This document shows, piece by piece, positions 1 through 12,800 of a stretch of 64,000 nt of DNA (position 1 is its first letter; each line of letters starts with the position of its first letter). The notes beneath the pieces were generated by a model, which worked only from the letters and a program-made list of their open reading frames with translations, was not told the DNA's origin and did no database searches. A program made the position numbers and the translations under genes. The stretch is from Paraphoma chrysanthemicola. Taxonomy: Eukaryota; Ascomycota; Dothideomycetes; Pleosporales; Phaeosphaeriaceae. The stretch lies in NCBI GenBank assembly GCA_020744225.1, contig JAGMWG010000002.1, positions 1,240,001 through 1,304,000 on the forward strand, written 5' to 3'.

Positions 1-1366
1 GAACCTTGATTGTTTGGACAATCTCAGATGCTTTGCTGGTGATACTTTGGAGGCTAAGGAAAGCAAGGCTGCTACCATGAGCCTGTGTAAGCGGTCCCGT
101 GCGATTGGTGTCGTATTCGTTCCATGCTGCAGCGCTGAAAGCAGGATCTAGAGGACTGAATACGTTCACCTTCGCTAGGTCCTTGAGATCGAACAGAAGG
201 TTGGCGTTGGGATGATCTTGCATGTTCGCGCCAACAGAGCTTAGCTCCTTCTTTATCTTTATAGCGGCAGATTGGAGAACATCGCGAGGGCCGACACCGC
301 TGAGCTGAAGCAATTGAGGCGTGAAGACTGCGCCTGCCGCCAGGATGACTTCGCGCTTTGCATAGACTTTCCCGACTCTGTTGTCAGACCTCGAAATGTA
401 CTGCACACCCGTTGCCTTGACCGACAATAGCGAGAGCAGACTTTGATCGAACAGGATCTCGTTGACCTTTTTGCCGGTGGCAAGAATCAGGTTGGTGCGA
501 TCCTTAACGCTGTCGTAGTATGCATTCTTCGCAGAAGACCTCGTTTGCGTTTTAGGTTGAAGGGCGGTAGGTATCCAGAAGGCGCCGACCGCGTTTCCTG
601 CGGCATGCTCCTTTGGTAGCGGAACGCCCGCTGCTTTGAAACCTGCCCATATGTTCTTCGTATCCTCAAACTCGAAATTTGGAAAGGACGCTTGAACTGG
701 ACCGCTGGTACCGTAGTATGAAGCGTCGTATGTAATTCCGAATTGCTTGACATTGGAAGCACTTGGAGGAGTGAATGTCGTCGACTTCTTGAAATACGGC
801 AGGAGGCCATTCCAGCCCCATCCAAGATTACCGAGTTCCTCCCATGCGTTGTAGTCTGCGGCGGATGCGCGATCAAATGCCATGCCATTCACCACAGACC
901 CGCCTCCAACGACATTTCCCACGTAGACTGGGTATGACTTGCCACCAGTATTGGCATCAGTTGCAGAGTTTATGTCATACATGAGATTGGTGTTGAGACT
1001 ATTCGCAAAGCTGGGAACCTGCGTACTGATGTCGTCGTTGATATAGCCATTCTCGAGAACAAGGACGGTCCCTGTCGCCATATTAGCAAAGCACATGCTT
1101 GTCAGACGTGATACTCACGATCTCTGTCTTCACTCAGTCTGTTCGCGACCACGAGTCCTGTGAGTCCACCGCCAACAATGATCTACCAGTCAAAGCAGGC
1201 AATGTCAGTAGGCGTCGCATTAAGACTTTGACACAAGCTTGCTCACATAATCAAAGGTCTTTCCATTGATATCCTGCCCGCCATTACTATTTTGTGGCAG
1301 TGCTACGCCCCATGCAATTGATAGTAAACAACTGAAGTGAATGAACGCCTTTAAGAAAGAACCCAT
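1..1366 (-). CDS. GMC oxidoreductase, secreted (3' part missing)
   Basis: This is an FAD-dependent glucose-methanol-choline oxidoreductase of the aryl-alcohol oxidase/choline dehydrogenase-like type. The gene runs off the left edge, so only about 418 residues are present; the family is usually about 600. Exons are 1247-1366, 1119-1182 and 1-1071, with two short introns. The start gives MGSFLKAFIHF followed by a hydrophobic stretch ending near GVALP, a likely secretion signal. The FAD-binding motif IIVGGGLTGLVVANRL comes directly after intron 1. Further family signatures are VGGGSVVNGMAFDR and, late in the fragment, AGAVFTPQLLQLSGVGP, a GMC signature 2. The catalytic C-terminal His residues lie outside the window, so activity cannot be judged. 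Secretion suggests an extracellular alcohol or sugar oxidase that produces hydrogen peroxide, but the substrate is not evident. Confidence 0.9.
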
Positions 1367-3382
1367 GGTGACAATAAGTGAATGTATGCCGACAGAGCGG
1401 GTCGGGAAAGGAATCACAGAGGCCAGTCTGAGCTTCGGGCTAGAGCCAAAGTCTTAAGGATACCATGGCCATGGAATCGCGCCACACTCCTTGGAGCGCA
1501 ATTCCAGGTACGCGACGCGACGTCGGCATCGGTGGCTTGTCCTTCTCCACCCACCACGTGGATTGATCGTATCCGGTGTGAACCATTATTGAGCTTGCCG
1601 CTTGCCGCTTGCATACGGGGCCTGCGTCTGGACCTGCATTCTTGCTCGGCATGCCCAGGGTTCGGTCAGCCAGTTACAAATGCGTAAAATCCTGGTCATC
1701 CCCCGGCCGCATCTCATTTGAGCTAAGGTGCGGGTGGGTGAGTGATCAACCCGGACTTGTGCAGGGACAGCCGCGTAAGGCACGAACCTCTTCCGTCATC
1801 AGAAGCGAGAATGTAAAAGCTCGCAATTAGTATTCTCACGATCCTAAGCCTGTTGTTCCAGAGCTCACATTCTGTGGTACTGGCGTCTTCTGGCGCGGGG
1901 CCAGAAGATCGCAGCGCCGCCAAATGAGTTCGCCCACGGCTACGGAAACTGTCAGCGCGAACCGTCGTATGACTTGCGCCGGCAACGTACCTAAGAGCAT
2001 TTCTTCCTGTTGTTTAAGCGGCACTTGACGTCTAGATCCAGGGGCGAGCAGAACGTCTCCAGGATCAGCAGCCGCGGTTCAACCATTAGCGGGCTGCTAG
2101 TCCTAACATGGATCTTAGCGAACAACCTAGGTTCACCATCGTGAAACTGCAGATCTCTCTGCCCTCGTATCCTGTATGTTCATCACGATCGCCACAACAT
2201 GCATTCAGTGCAATCTCGCGAAAAGAAAAGAAGTCTTCATCTGGAGGCATCGGGTATCCGGCGGCCTTCCGCCCGTTCTGAAAACAATTCGTCGCTCTTA
2301 GCGGTCTGTGGCGCGCAATCAATCGACTAAGATAGGGCTTCCCTAGCCTGAATCAGACCATGGCGTATTTGACTTCCAACTACGCCTGTCAAATGCGGGT
2401 CAAGCATTACTTCACAAGCTTGCAGACTCGTAAAGACAGTCAAGATTAAGCGATGCATCGAGTCTACCTCACACGATGTTACCAAAACAGCCAATAGATG
2501 CGAGTATATGCACAGTACGCACGCATACATGCTCGCGCTCCCGCAAGAGGCGTTTAGCATTTTAATTGACATATTCTAGTCTATCAGCCACAGGCGACGG
2601 GGTGGCCGTCCGTCTACCCCAACGGAACGGCCTCACCACCTGCCTATCTGGTTGGCCTTGCTCCGGAAGTCTAAAGACTGGAGTTTCGGGCTGGCTGATG
2701 TGAAGTTCAGCCCCTGGTGGACTTCGCTCCTAGCGTGATCACTTAGCGACTCATGCCTCACCAGCATTATGCGGCCAAGATTCCCGTTTAGCAAACTCGA
2801 TCGTGTTCTGCTGGAAGCCCCATGTATGCAATTGCAATCCCTTGAAACGATTCACTGATCCATGATCTTCGTGGCGCTGATCGTATCCAGCAATAGACCG
2901 CATCGCCGCAGCAGGTACTAAGCACCAGACGAAGAAGCCCGCCCACTACAAAACAATAGCGCTCAGAAAAGTCTCCTCCTTCCACTCGGACAACCCAGAT
3001 CGGACAGAATCCATTCGGTAGCGAGCGCCCCGAAGCAGTGATAGCAACAGCGCCTTGCATATCGCAGGTCATTTGCGCGCGTGATCAGACAGCAGCCACA
3101 GGCTGACACGCCGGGACTTTCTCTTGCATGCCTGGATCGGTTCACTGCCAGTATCTGCCTGGGCCCGGCGAACCCTAGCCGTAACCTAACGCATTGAAAA
3201 GCGGACACTCCTGTAAGAGGTTGGATAGACTTCGTTTCCTTCTAGTCAGTCGGTCGGGATTGCGCAACTAGTCGCGAGCCTACTTGGAGGGGACGAGCGT
3301 CACCGGTTATCATACTCGGGCGTTCCTGTGTTTATACGTTCATCGTACTTGCACGCTTTCCGCTTTATCGGCCCTTAGGACC
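1367..3382. other. Intergenic, 2.0 kb
   Basis: This stretch separates the divergently transcribed GMC oxidoreductase and rhodopsin-like gene and presumably holds both promoters. Only short overlapping open frames without recognisable protein character occur. I saw no tRNA or transposon ends. Confidence 0.5.
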
Positions 3383-4643
3383 ATGGCTTCTGTGTCTCCT
3401 CAAGATCTTCCACTGGACGATCGCTCGGATGCCCTCAAGATACCGATAGTCACGCTGATCACATTCAGCTCAATCTTTGTGGTGCTGCGGCTAGGAGTGA
3501 GCATCAGGAATAGGAACTTTTTCCTTTTAACAGACCACTTTCTATGGACTGGACATGTAAGCGCGCTCTGCATTTTTGAACCTGTAAATGTCTGACGTAT
3601 CCAGGTTCTGGCAATCGCAGGTGCGATTGCGTGCTACAAAATGGCCGACTATGGCGGCGGAAGACACATCTATGACCCTATCTTCCAGGACATGGACAAC
3701 TTGAAGAAGTACATGTATTACCTTTGGGTCGGCCAACTACTTAACCTGTACGGCATGGCATTGGTCAAGCTCAGTATCTGCGCATACATCTTCATGCTCA
3801 ACTTCTCCAAGGGCTTCCGCATTCTCATTTGGATATCTGTTGTCATACACGTTGGACTGAACTTCATCTTTCCCACCATCATCCTCTTCGGGGAATGCAC
3901 GCCGTACAGCAAACACTGGGATGTGACTGGCCAGCAATCCGGGTCTTGTTGGTCAACGAAGCCAAAGGTGATATCTGGTATGACTGAAAATACACCGCAT
4001 GAACACACTTGAGTTAACCATCACGCAGGATACGCCGGAGCGGCAACAAACATCCTAACGGACCTCACTTACACAATTGCACCTTTGGTTTACATCTCTC
4101 GCGTCCAGCTCAACAAGCGCACTATCTGGGGCGTCCGTGTCGTCTTCCTCCTTGGTCTAATGTAAGCCACAGCTCCTCGTCATCGAAGTAACTACTAACG
4201 CACCATGTAGCACAACAACGATATCGGCTCTGAAACTTTATGAAATGAAGGCACTCAACGAATCGCCAGATCCGACATACACATCAGTCAATCTCAGCAT
4301 CTACGCGATTGCTGAAGTCTTTGTTGGTGTCTTCACAGCGTGCCTCCCGCCTCTACGTAAGACCTTCGACGACATCTTGCGGAGGATACTGCCTGCCGGC
4401 ATGGTATCATCTAGGGGCACAAGAGACAGTTATGCGCTCAACAAACTCAGCAATCGATCCACCAACGTCACTAAAGAGTCGAAGGTGAAGCACGAGAGCG
4501 ACGGAGATAGCGATTATGCAATACTGGAAGAGAATCAGCCAGGAAAACAGGGATCAGTGGATGAGATCCTCAAAACAACGGAGGTGAGCGTCACAGTCGA
4601 CGACAAGACCTCGCAACGGTCGCGCGGGGATGACTGGGTTTGA
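3383..4643 (+). CDS. Rhodopsin-like integral membrane protein (SAT4/PTH11-related fold)
   Basis: This is a seven-helix plasma-membrane protein of the large fungal rhodopsin-domain family. The CDS is 370 aa from exons 3383-3556, 3605-3977, 4029-4161 and 4211-4643. Hydrophobic helices occur at IVTLITFSSIFVVLRLGV, VLAIAGAIACY, LWVGQLLNLYGMALVKLSI, ILIWISVVIHVGLNFIFPTI, the LTDLTYTIAPLVYI region and the segment ending FTACLPPLRKTF. Family hallmarks are the YGGGRHIYD loop, VKLSICAYIFMLNFSKGF, a CTPYSKHWD loop containing Cys, and FTACLPPLR at the end of helix 7. The cytosolic tail is about 90 residues, charged and Ser-rich. No extracellular CFEM domain is present. Members are linked to signal perception in some fungi, but no ligand can be assigned here. 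The start is the first ATG before the first helix, and all three splice junctions restore the family reading. Confidence 0.85.
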
Positions 4644-5092
4644 TGTCGAGCCGGCTCGGACGAAGTTCCACTTTGCGTAATGATCGGTACATGTCATGAT
4701 AGCCAATAATACCATTTCCCTTTGGGGAGTACATTTAACAGGTTTCGTATCCTGGCCAGAATCCATTTGAGAATAGACTTCCGGTTGTGTTTCGAGCTTG
4801 CGCAGGGTCTGAACATGGGGCATAGCAAGCCACCATTGTCGCGTCAGCAAGTATAGAACCGCAAGCGATCGCAGACCCCCCACCCAGAAAATCGAAAAAT
4901 GCTCGCCTGATAACACACCAAATGCAATAATCGTATCATGATTGAGATCTGTATTGATAACAAACCATTGTGGATCGTGATGTCGTGCTCCGAATCGCTC
5001 CTTCTTCAATCGCCGAACCTCGGCACAGCACTTCTCCCATCAACCACCACTGCATGCAAGCACAATCACCATCCCAAGACACATGCGCCACA
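4644..5092. other. Intergenic, 449 bp
   Basis: This holds the 3' end of the rhodopsin-like gene and the promoter of the carboxylesterase. The esterase frame stays open upstream of the chosen ATG to about 4970, but that extension has no family character. Nothing else was seen. Confidence 0.4.
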
Positions 5093-6876
5093 ATGTCCAA
5101 GCCCTCACAGCCCTTCCTTCTGGATCTCCAGTTCCGCGGGCACATAGAAGGTCTCACATACCTGTCCCCGTCTTCGAAGCCCCTGTGCCACTTCTTCGGC
5201 GGCGTGCCGTTCGCACTGCCACCAGTAGGCCCATTCCGCTTCCAGAAGCCAAGACCTCTGCCGACATGTTATCGGTATGGGACGAAAGTGAATCCAGCAA
5301 GGTTTACGGGCGGAACGGGGCTTTGTCCGCAGCAGACGAGGACGGATGTGGATGCTGATGCGTGGGATGAGGATTGCTTGCAAAGTAATGTTTGGGTGCC
5401 GGTGGGGGAGGCGCCAATTGGGGGTAAGTATAGCAAAAGTGTGAAGAGAATCTGAGGTTGATTTGTATTCAGGGTGGCCGGTATTGGTTTGGATACGTAA
5501 GTGGCCTGTTATCACCGTCTGCTTTCATGTTACAAGTCTATTTCATCGACCGTGCATGCAGTTCACCATGGATCGAGGGCGGATCATGCATAGATATACT
5601 CATGTACTAACATTTTCTAGATGGCGGGTTCTTGCAGTTCGGCAACCCAAATGACCTTGATTTCCGAGCCTTCCTGGATGAATCAATCTCTAAATGCATC
5701 ATTGTAGCACCCGCCTACCGGCTTAATCTATTCGGCTTCCTGGCTTCATCGGCCCTGAGCAGTTCCTGTCCTGACGTAGCAACGAATGTCGGATTTTGGG
5801 ACCAACGCATGGCCTTGCAATGGACATTCGAGAATATTAGCTACTTTGGCGGCAATGCCTCAAATATCACTGTGGCAGGCTACTCCGCAGGCGCACACTC
5901 CGTCTTCCACCAACTCGCCTATGACCTCGGCGTACCCGACAACAAAGCCATCATCAAGCGTGCAATGATGCTCTCCAACGGGCCAGGCATGCAACCCAAA
6001 TCTCTGGACGAAGCACAACACCAATACGAAGAAATCATTACCGCGCTGGGAATATCCACTACTCTCCCCCCACCCGAACAACTCAAACGCCTCCGCGCAA
6101 AGTCCGCGAAGGATCTCATCGCAGCAACTAATAACATCAAACTCCACCAATTCCGCGGCGTAACAGACGGCACATTCGTGCGTCCCACGCTGCTCAACGA
6201 CGTCTCCAACGGCACTTTCGCTCGCCTCATGCGTCGCCGCGGCGTCAAGCTCATGCTCGGCGAATGCAGCGACGAGCACTTCGTCTACGGAACATGGCGC
6301 CCGCCACAATCCGGATACGCAAACATGTTACACCGGCTCGAAGCAGATTATTCCCACAACGCGGTCAAAGTGCTCATGGAACATTACTTCCCTGGTGGGA
6401 AATTGGGATCACAGTTCAAGTCGTGGCAAGAAGCGTTTGGTCACATATACGCCGATGTACAAGTCCACGCTCTCGAGCGCGGAATGGTGGATGCGCTTAT
6501 TCGACACGGCGTCGGCGATTTGGTGTTTAGGTACAGGATAGAGTGGCGCGCCGAGTGTGTGGAGAAGAAGTTTCCGAAGAACTGGGGCGTGACGCATACG
6601 GCTGATATGCCAATGTGGTTCTGGGGCAACGGGTGGGTGTTGACTGAGGGCGAGAAAGAGATTGTAAGGGAAGGGATACATGAGCCTTTGAGAAGATTTC
6701 TCAGAGGCGAAGAGGAGGTAGGATGGGGTACGAAGGGGTTGCAAATCAGGACGTTGAAGGCAGATGGGAGGGTGGAGATTGAAGAAGATGTAAGACTGGA
6801 TGCAGGATTGGAGTTGTGGAAGAAATTGAAGAAGGTGGGTGTGATAGGCGAGGCTCCAGTGAGAGCGAAATTGTGA
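5093..6876 (+). CDS. Type B carboxylesterase/lipase family protein
   Basis: This alpha/beta-hydrolase of the carboxylesterase B family is 536 aa from exons 5093-5423, 5473-5496 and 5621-6876. The middle exon is only 24 nt and encodes part of the strand before the oxyanion loop. Signatures are EDCLQSNVWVP (the usual EDCL.LNV), WIHGGFLQFGN (oxyanion region) and FGGNASNITVAGYSAG around the nucleophile Ser207. The acidic residue is probably Glu337 in GECSDEH and the histidine His444 in VTHTADMPM. The nucleophile elbow reads GYSAG rather than the common GESAG. There is no signal peptide or membrane anchor, so a cytosolic ester hydrolase is likely. The N-terminal start is the ATG at MSKPSQP; an open frame extends further upstream but looks non-coding. 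The substrate is unknown. Confidence 0.9.
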
Positions 6877-7522
6877 GATACATTACATGCGAGGTAAAAC
6901 TACAGTAGAGAGAGAAGGTTAGATAGTATGCAACTCATCGAACATGCCCTCCCACAATCAAATCTCTCCCATATCCATACCAACCATAAGCAAGCACATC
7001 CATCTCCAACCCCCCTCCACCGTCCACCCAAACACCACGTCCCTCAATCCCCGGGTACAGTCACCCGAACGCCTCGCATCCTCCCCACTCACACCAACGT
7101 TACCAAAATCCCCCGACATTCTCCCGCCACCGGGTTCCGGCACCAAGTTTATTCCCAAACCTTCCGCCGCAAACTCTATATACCAGCGGGATCCAGATGC
7201 ACGACTAAGTTTGGGTGGCGCAAGTGGGTCATGTTGGGGACATCATGACTCGCGCGCGAACTATAGCACGCTTGTTATTATCGTTTTGTGCTACTGTGTG
7301 TTCTAGTAGTTTGATGTGACGTGGGGAGGGAAAGTAGGCCGGATGGGCTGGAATTTATTTATGTGGATGGACGTGTTTGGGATGCATTTGAGTTTTGAAC
7401 GAAAAGATATGGATTATAGAGTTCATTGAATTTGTTTGAGGAATGTGGGTGCAAAATACGCTTGCTATCAAGGGCTGCAGATGAAAATGTGGACACTTTT
7501 TTGGTGAGAAGAGGGAGAAACA
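6877..7522. other. Intergenic between convergent genes, 646 bp
   Basis: This is 3' flanking sequence of the esterase and of ric8, which converge here. The stretch 6950-7150 is strongly C-rich. Short open frames in it look like composition artefacts. No gene was recognised. Confidence 0.4.
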
Positions 7523-9205
7523 TCAGTCCGAATCGTCTGGCAATTCCTCGATTCTTCCTGATCGATATGCTGCCTCGACGGGATTTTGTACGTCCATTAC
7601 GCCGGTTGCTTTCAGCCTGTTGAGATGGTTAGAATATCGTCATAAAAACCTACTACAAGCACATACCTTTCGAACAGAACGAACAGCCTCTCGGCTTCCA
7701 TCTCCTTCTCCGCCTGCGTCATGGGCTCACTTTGCACCAACTCCTCCTTGTCCAAGCGTTGTCCGGTGATTGGATTTACAAATATACCTTTCTCAGCTTG
7801 TGCAGTCGCATGTGCTTCTATTGCATTCTCAGGCATGGTGATGTTGTTGGACGCAAGGAAGCCCGAAGCAAAGCCGTAGCCGACATTTTGCACAAAAGTT
7901 GACGCGTCTTTCTCTGAAAGCTCGAACAACATGGCCGAAATCGAGCCACGCAGATTGGGCGTCAACGCTGATGTGGAAAGGTTGAGCAGCCGTGACGAGA
8001 GAGTGTTTGACTTGCCGAGCGGCTTGTCCCGTTCCTCGGGCGTTGGGAGGATAGCGCGCTCCATGTACTTCTTCACGCTTTCGGGCGCGATCTCGTATAT
8101 ACGGCGGATGAGGGTCAGCACCGGGGCTATTGTATTGTCGAGTTCAGCTTCAGGATACCCTACGATGGCCTTGTCAAGAAGCTTGATGAGATGCTCGGCA
8201 TTGCACTTCTGGTCGAAGAGTGGGAAGACGGCGTTTTGGCCAAAGCATCGATATTGTTGGCCTTTGATATCCTCGAGGTCAAGATTCAGTAGCGCGTTGA
8301 CGAGATAGTTGATGGGGGCGGTGAGCGGTGGCTGTGGTATACCTCTCCTGACTAGGATCTTGAAGATATTGGGTATCGATTTGGAGAAGTGCTCGCTGAG
8401 GTCTGCGTGGAAGTGCGTAATGTTGAACAGAAGCTTGAGCGTCTCTGACAGGGCCATGAGCTCCATAGGCTGCGTATGTTCCTGCGACTTCCGCCGCGCT
8501 GACCTCGAGTAGCGCTTTGCATGGCGTGCTATGGCTGCGTTGATGTTGTCGGCCAGGTGGTTCTCGCGGACGAGTTGTGGATAGTCGAGGTTCGCATCGT
8601 AGGTCATGAGGAAGAGGACACGGGAGGCTAGGAACTCGTCGTCGGCATTTTCGTTCTGGTTATAATCAGCATGTACCACGACTTTGGCGCCACGTGTGTG
8701 TATACCCTCAGCTTCTCCGCAGCATTTGGCCCATAGCCCAAGTCTACTAGTATCTGGCGCGCTTTGGGCTGAAGTAGCAGGGCGTTGGCTGTGCACCGCA
8801 GCGCTTCCTGTGATGCGCCGATGTCTTTGCCTTCGAAAGCATAGCGACCCAGTATTTGCAGGCCCTTCGTTCTTTAGCATATAGCCTTAGCCCGTCTCTG
8901 CGCGACGTACGTCTTGGGTGAAGATGGGGTCCGAGTTCTCGACCGCCCTGCCATAGACCTTGAGCTGCTCAAGGAGCTGCTTCTTCTCTGCACTGACTAA
9001 GCATGTGAAATATGATCATATAAATAGCGAGACGTACGCTGCGAGGACAGCTTGGAAGCGCTCCAGTCGGCCTTCAGCTCAGCGAGTATTGTGGTGACAT
9101 CGTCGAGTTTGGCTAGACAAGACGTCAGCAGACGAAGCAAGTAGAAGGAGAGAACCGACCTCTGTCAGCGCGCTACGAACCTTTCCCAGTCTTTGTTGAG
9201 GACAT
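7523..9205 (-). CDS. ric8: Ric8/synembryn, G-alpha chaperone and guanine nucleotide exchange factor
   Basis: Ric8 is an armadillo-like cytosolic protein that folds and activates heterotrimeric G-alpha subunits without a receptor. The 475-aa CDS has six exons: 9181-9205, 9038-9112, 8911-8996, 8706-8864, 7667-8655 and 7523-7616. Exon 1 is only 25 nt and encodes MSSTKTGK. Family features are GLQILGRYAFEG, EALRCTANALLL near the N-terminus, SETLKLLFNITHF in the middle, and LPTPEERDKPLGKSNTLSSR followed by LLNLSTS, the most diagnostic block. The C-terminus reads FERLKATGVMDVQNPV, restored by the last intron. The length is close to fungal Ric8 proteins. It is divergent from rif1, with 649 bp between the two starts. 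A simple single-frame reading mis-translates the first exons; the spliced model fits the family throughout. Confidence 0.92.
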
Positions 9206-9854
9206 TGTGGGCTGAAGAAGGTGCGAAAGCTGATGTGGGATGGTGACTTGATGCTCCAGACGTGCCCCACCCGCGCCGTGATGATCTGCATACGCGCGAC
9301 GTCAGGGTCCAGATGAACAGGGCGGCTACGCGCATCAGCGCAAACTGGAGCACATGATAATCGGCACAACGCAGGGGAATCGCGACTCTCCTAAAGACTT
9401 TCAGATAGCAGAAGAAAAGATCAGACGCCTTGGAAGAAGTCGGTCTCGCATGGCACTGGAGTTAGCACAGCATGGACTGGAGGATTGCAGCAGAAGTGTG
9501 TAAAAATGAACGCAGGTCCAGCATGAAATAACTTCATACAAGCAATCGCCAATTTCCCTACGTGACCATAGTGAAACACAGGATATGGGATAGACGTGCA
9601 TCTTGGGTTGATGGTGGATGCTCGTTCGTGGCTATGGCCAGTGAAGTGCAAGCATAGGCACTTTACGCGGGCGCGCTTGGACAATCGCGTCGCGTCCGAC
9701 ATGCAGCTGCCCAGCCTTGACTTTCCCATACTGTGCCAGGGTGCAGCAACTCCTCCACAGTCGCTTTCTGCATATCCCGACGCTCGTGCTCAGCAATGCG
9801 AGCGCATTCATCTCCTCGTTCTGTTTGTTTCTGTTAGTCTGTTCCAGCATAGCC
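9206..9854. promoter_or_regulatory. Shared divergent promoter region, ric8/rif1
   Basis: These 649 bp lie between the two divergent starts and must contain both promoters. The rif1 frame stays open upstream to about 9717, but the extra residues look like untranslated leader; the ATG at 9855 in AGCCATGG context gives the more plausible N-terminus. No specific operator was recognised. Confidence 0.45.
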
Positions 9855-12800
9855 ATGGTGTTTTCAAAGTTCGATTCTCTTTCTGTCCGCCCGCCGACAC
9901 CTCCCCTTCACGACCACGTAGAAGACGTCGACGAGACGCTTCAATTCCTCGAAGACCCTTTTGGCGAGAAGCCAGCGCTGCCCAGAGCCATAGCAGTCAC
10001 CAAGAACCTGCTCAACACGCCCGAGCAGTCTCCCTCATCCGATATCAGCATCCCCTCAAGCTCGGCGAGCAGACAGAAGCGGGTCGAGTTCGAGCTCCAG
10101 ACATGCACAATTTCGCGCAAGAAGGCCGTAGCACAGTCCTGGACCCCCACACGTAGCTCGCCGCTGCGCCCGCTGCCCCAGACACGCGTGTCGAAGCCGC
10201 TCAAGTCGATCCTCAAGCCCTCAGACGCAACGCCCACGCCTCCACCCGCCGATGAAGCTGCCGCCGCGCACAAATTCAAGACGTTCGCCGAGATGCTCGA
10301 GTCAATAGTCAAGCTGCTGGCCTCGCAAGAGCGTCCCTCGCGCATGGATGCATATCACTCGCTGCAGCGCACCATGCAGGCCTACGACAAAATCCCCGAC
10401 GATCACGCCCTCAAACAAAAAATGCCCTTGTTGACGCAGTTCATAAGGAGAGATATGCAGGCCCCAAGTCCAACCGGAACAGGATTGGACTCGCAGTTGA
10501 TTATGCAGGCTTTGAAGATGCTCATGGCGCTTTTCCGAATATCAGAAGCCGCGGCCGCCATGGACGACGACTTCTGCGCCTTCGTTGTCGACCGATCCAT
10601 ACAAGTCGCTGCCGACGGCGCAATGCCCAAAATCGTAGTCAACACCCACCTGGCAACTCTAATGCAGCAGAACTTCAGAGCCAAGATCATGAGCATACCC
10701 CGGGTGGAGAAGATCCTAGAAGTCCTCGACACCATACACGATCGAGTTGGCGGCTTTTCTGTGCAAGCATACCGCATCCGTATACATAGGAAACTGATTC
10801 AACAACGGCCGGACGTAATGATCAAGCACACCGAACGCTGGTTCAGGTTGACGGTCAGGGCCCTCATGGCGGCTCAGAAGGATATCAACCAAAGCGCCTT
10901 GGACATTTGCCTTTCTGCCGCGAAGACAATAGGGCACGACCGCATTGTTGCCAAATCCTGTCTCGCTGTGCTTAATCGCGTTAGGAGCGATGGAGAACCT
11001 TTCGCCAAGGCCTTTGCAAAAGAGCTGGAGCGGATGCTAGGTGGCGACAATGCTGTCTTGGTGCCCCAGATCTGGGCGGCCGTCACCATTCTGCTAAAAG
11101 ATTCGCTGTCTAGCAACATGTTCTCCGCACTCAAAGACTGGTTGGAGGTATTCGAGAAGTGCATAGTCTCCACCAAGGATGCCGTCAGGGTGCAGACAAA
11201 TGTCGCTTTCTCTTTCCTCCTCTACAGCGTCAATCTGTCACAAAATACATCGGAAGCGTGGACAAGGATGTTTGTCAAGATTCCCCTGCATCAACTCCAG
11301 CGCCGTGTGCCCACAAAGAAGGCTGATCGGGATGCCATCTCTTCCGGATATCTTACTTTGCTGTACTTTGCATTTCAGCCATCAGCCACGGCTGAGCAAC
11401 TTGATAGATATTGGCGAGAATTCGTCGTCGCTTTCTGGAGCCAATTACTTCACGTACCACAGAGCACGCACGCGTACGCAGCCTGTCGAATTTTGTCTGC
11501 GCTTCTGAATGGATCAAGAAAGCCTTGGAATGATCAGCGCCCACTGGACCAAAGGCCTCAATACATGATTCAGCGACAAGAACTTCCTTTGCTTGATCCA
11601 AAATGGGTCCGAAGGTCGCTTGCAAGTGTGCTCCCATTCGTGGAGAGTCTGCTCGACGCGACGCCGTGGGCCGAGAGTGAGCAACAGGAAGATAAGCCTG
11701 TCAGGACGATGTGGTTGGCCGTGCTGGATTCTTTGGTCGAGGCAAGCAGCAAGGAGGTCATGGCCTCTACCGATACCAAAGATGCAATGGCACAAATAGT
11801 CAACCTCCTGCGCCGCGTCTGGATCAACCACACAGCCCAATTGGCTCTCTCGCAACAGAAGGAAGACACGTGGGCTAACAAATTCTGCTTTCTGATTGAC
11901 ACTGTGGTACAGAAGCTTGGTTCGAAGCATTTCGCCGACAAGTTCCTCACGCGGAGTGAAGCGGATGACTTTGAGTTTGCGTCTACGCCGTCACATCGGT
12001 CCCGTCAACACGGCCCGCGCGTTTCACCATTGCTCAACTTCATCGATCTGCTCGTTAACCAATCCGAAGGCAAGCTTCCGGATGCGGTACGCCTGCGAGC
12101 TATCAAGCTGATCCTAGAACCTTGCTTCAACGCCCAAAATACCCGTCTCAGCAAGCTGGAGTTGCTTCGTGATTGCTCGGCCGTGGTTGACAGCTCTCTT
12201 CAGAGTACAGTAGCTGCGGAATTCTGGTCGCATGTTGCCTCGTTGTTAAGCACCTCACTCCGGGAACAAAATCTTGAGACGAGCGAGCAGGTCTCCCGAC
12301 AACCCGGCAAAGAATACGACATGGTAGTGGAGTTACTGGGCTTCGGCCTTACACACTTCCCTGCCAGCGCGTGGAGGAACGATGCTCCCTCCTTGTTCAT
12401 CGACACCGTTCGCAAAGAGGCTGGAGATGGAGCGGTCGTACTTGCTGCTATTGAGAAGATCTCCGAGATCGTTGCGAAGTGCACCACCGAAGAGGCTGAG
12501 CTCTCTTGCCTCTCGTACGTTACCATTGTGCTGCGAAATCTACCCAAGCAGACAAGCAGAAGAATATTAGAGCAAAGCCGACAGATTCTATGGCCATCAT
12601 CACCAGCACCAGGCCGGCGTACCGACTTTGACCCGTACAACCATCTATACAAGGCCATCAGCTCAGTCGGTGCTGCAGCCTATCAGCGTCTTCATGGCGA
12701 GCAAGCTGAAGCCACTGGAAGGTTCATCAAGGCTCTCGCGACTTCTGTCAAGGATTGCTCGACAGCTCATCTGGCAGTATACCTTCGTAAGACCCAAGAG

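Noticed and set aside
9717..9854. 46-codon N-terminal extension of Rif1
   Set aside because: The frame is open but the residues look like untranslated leader, and the ATG at 9855 has a better context.
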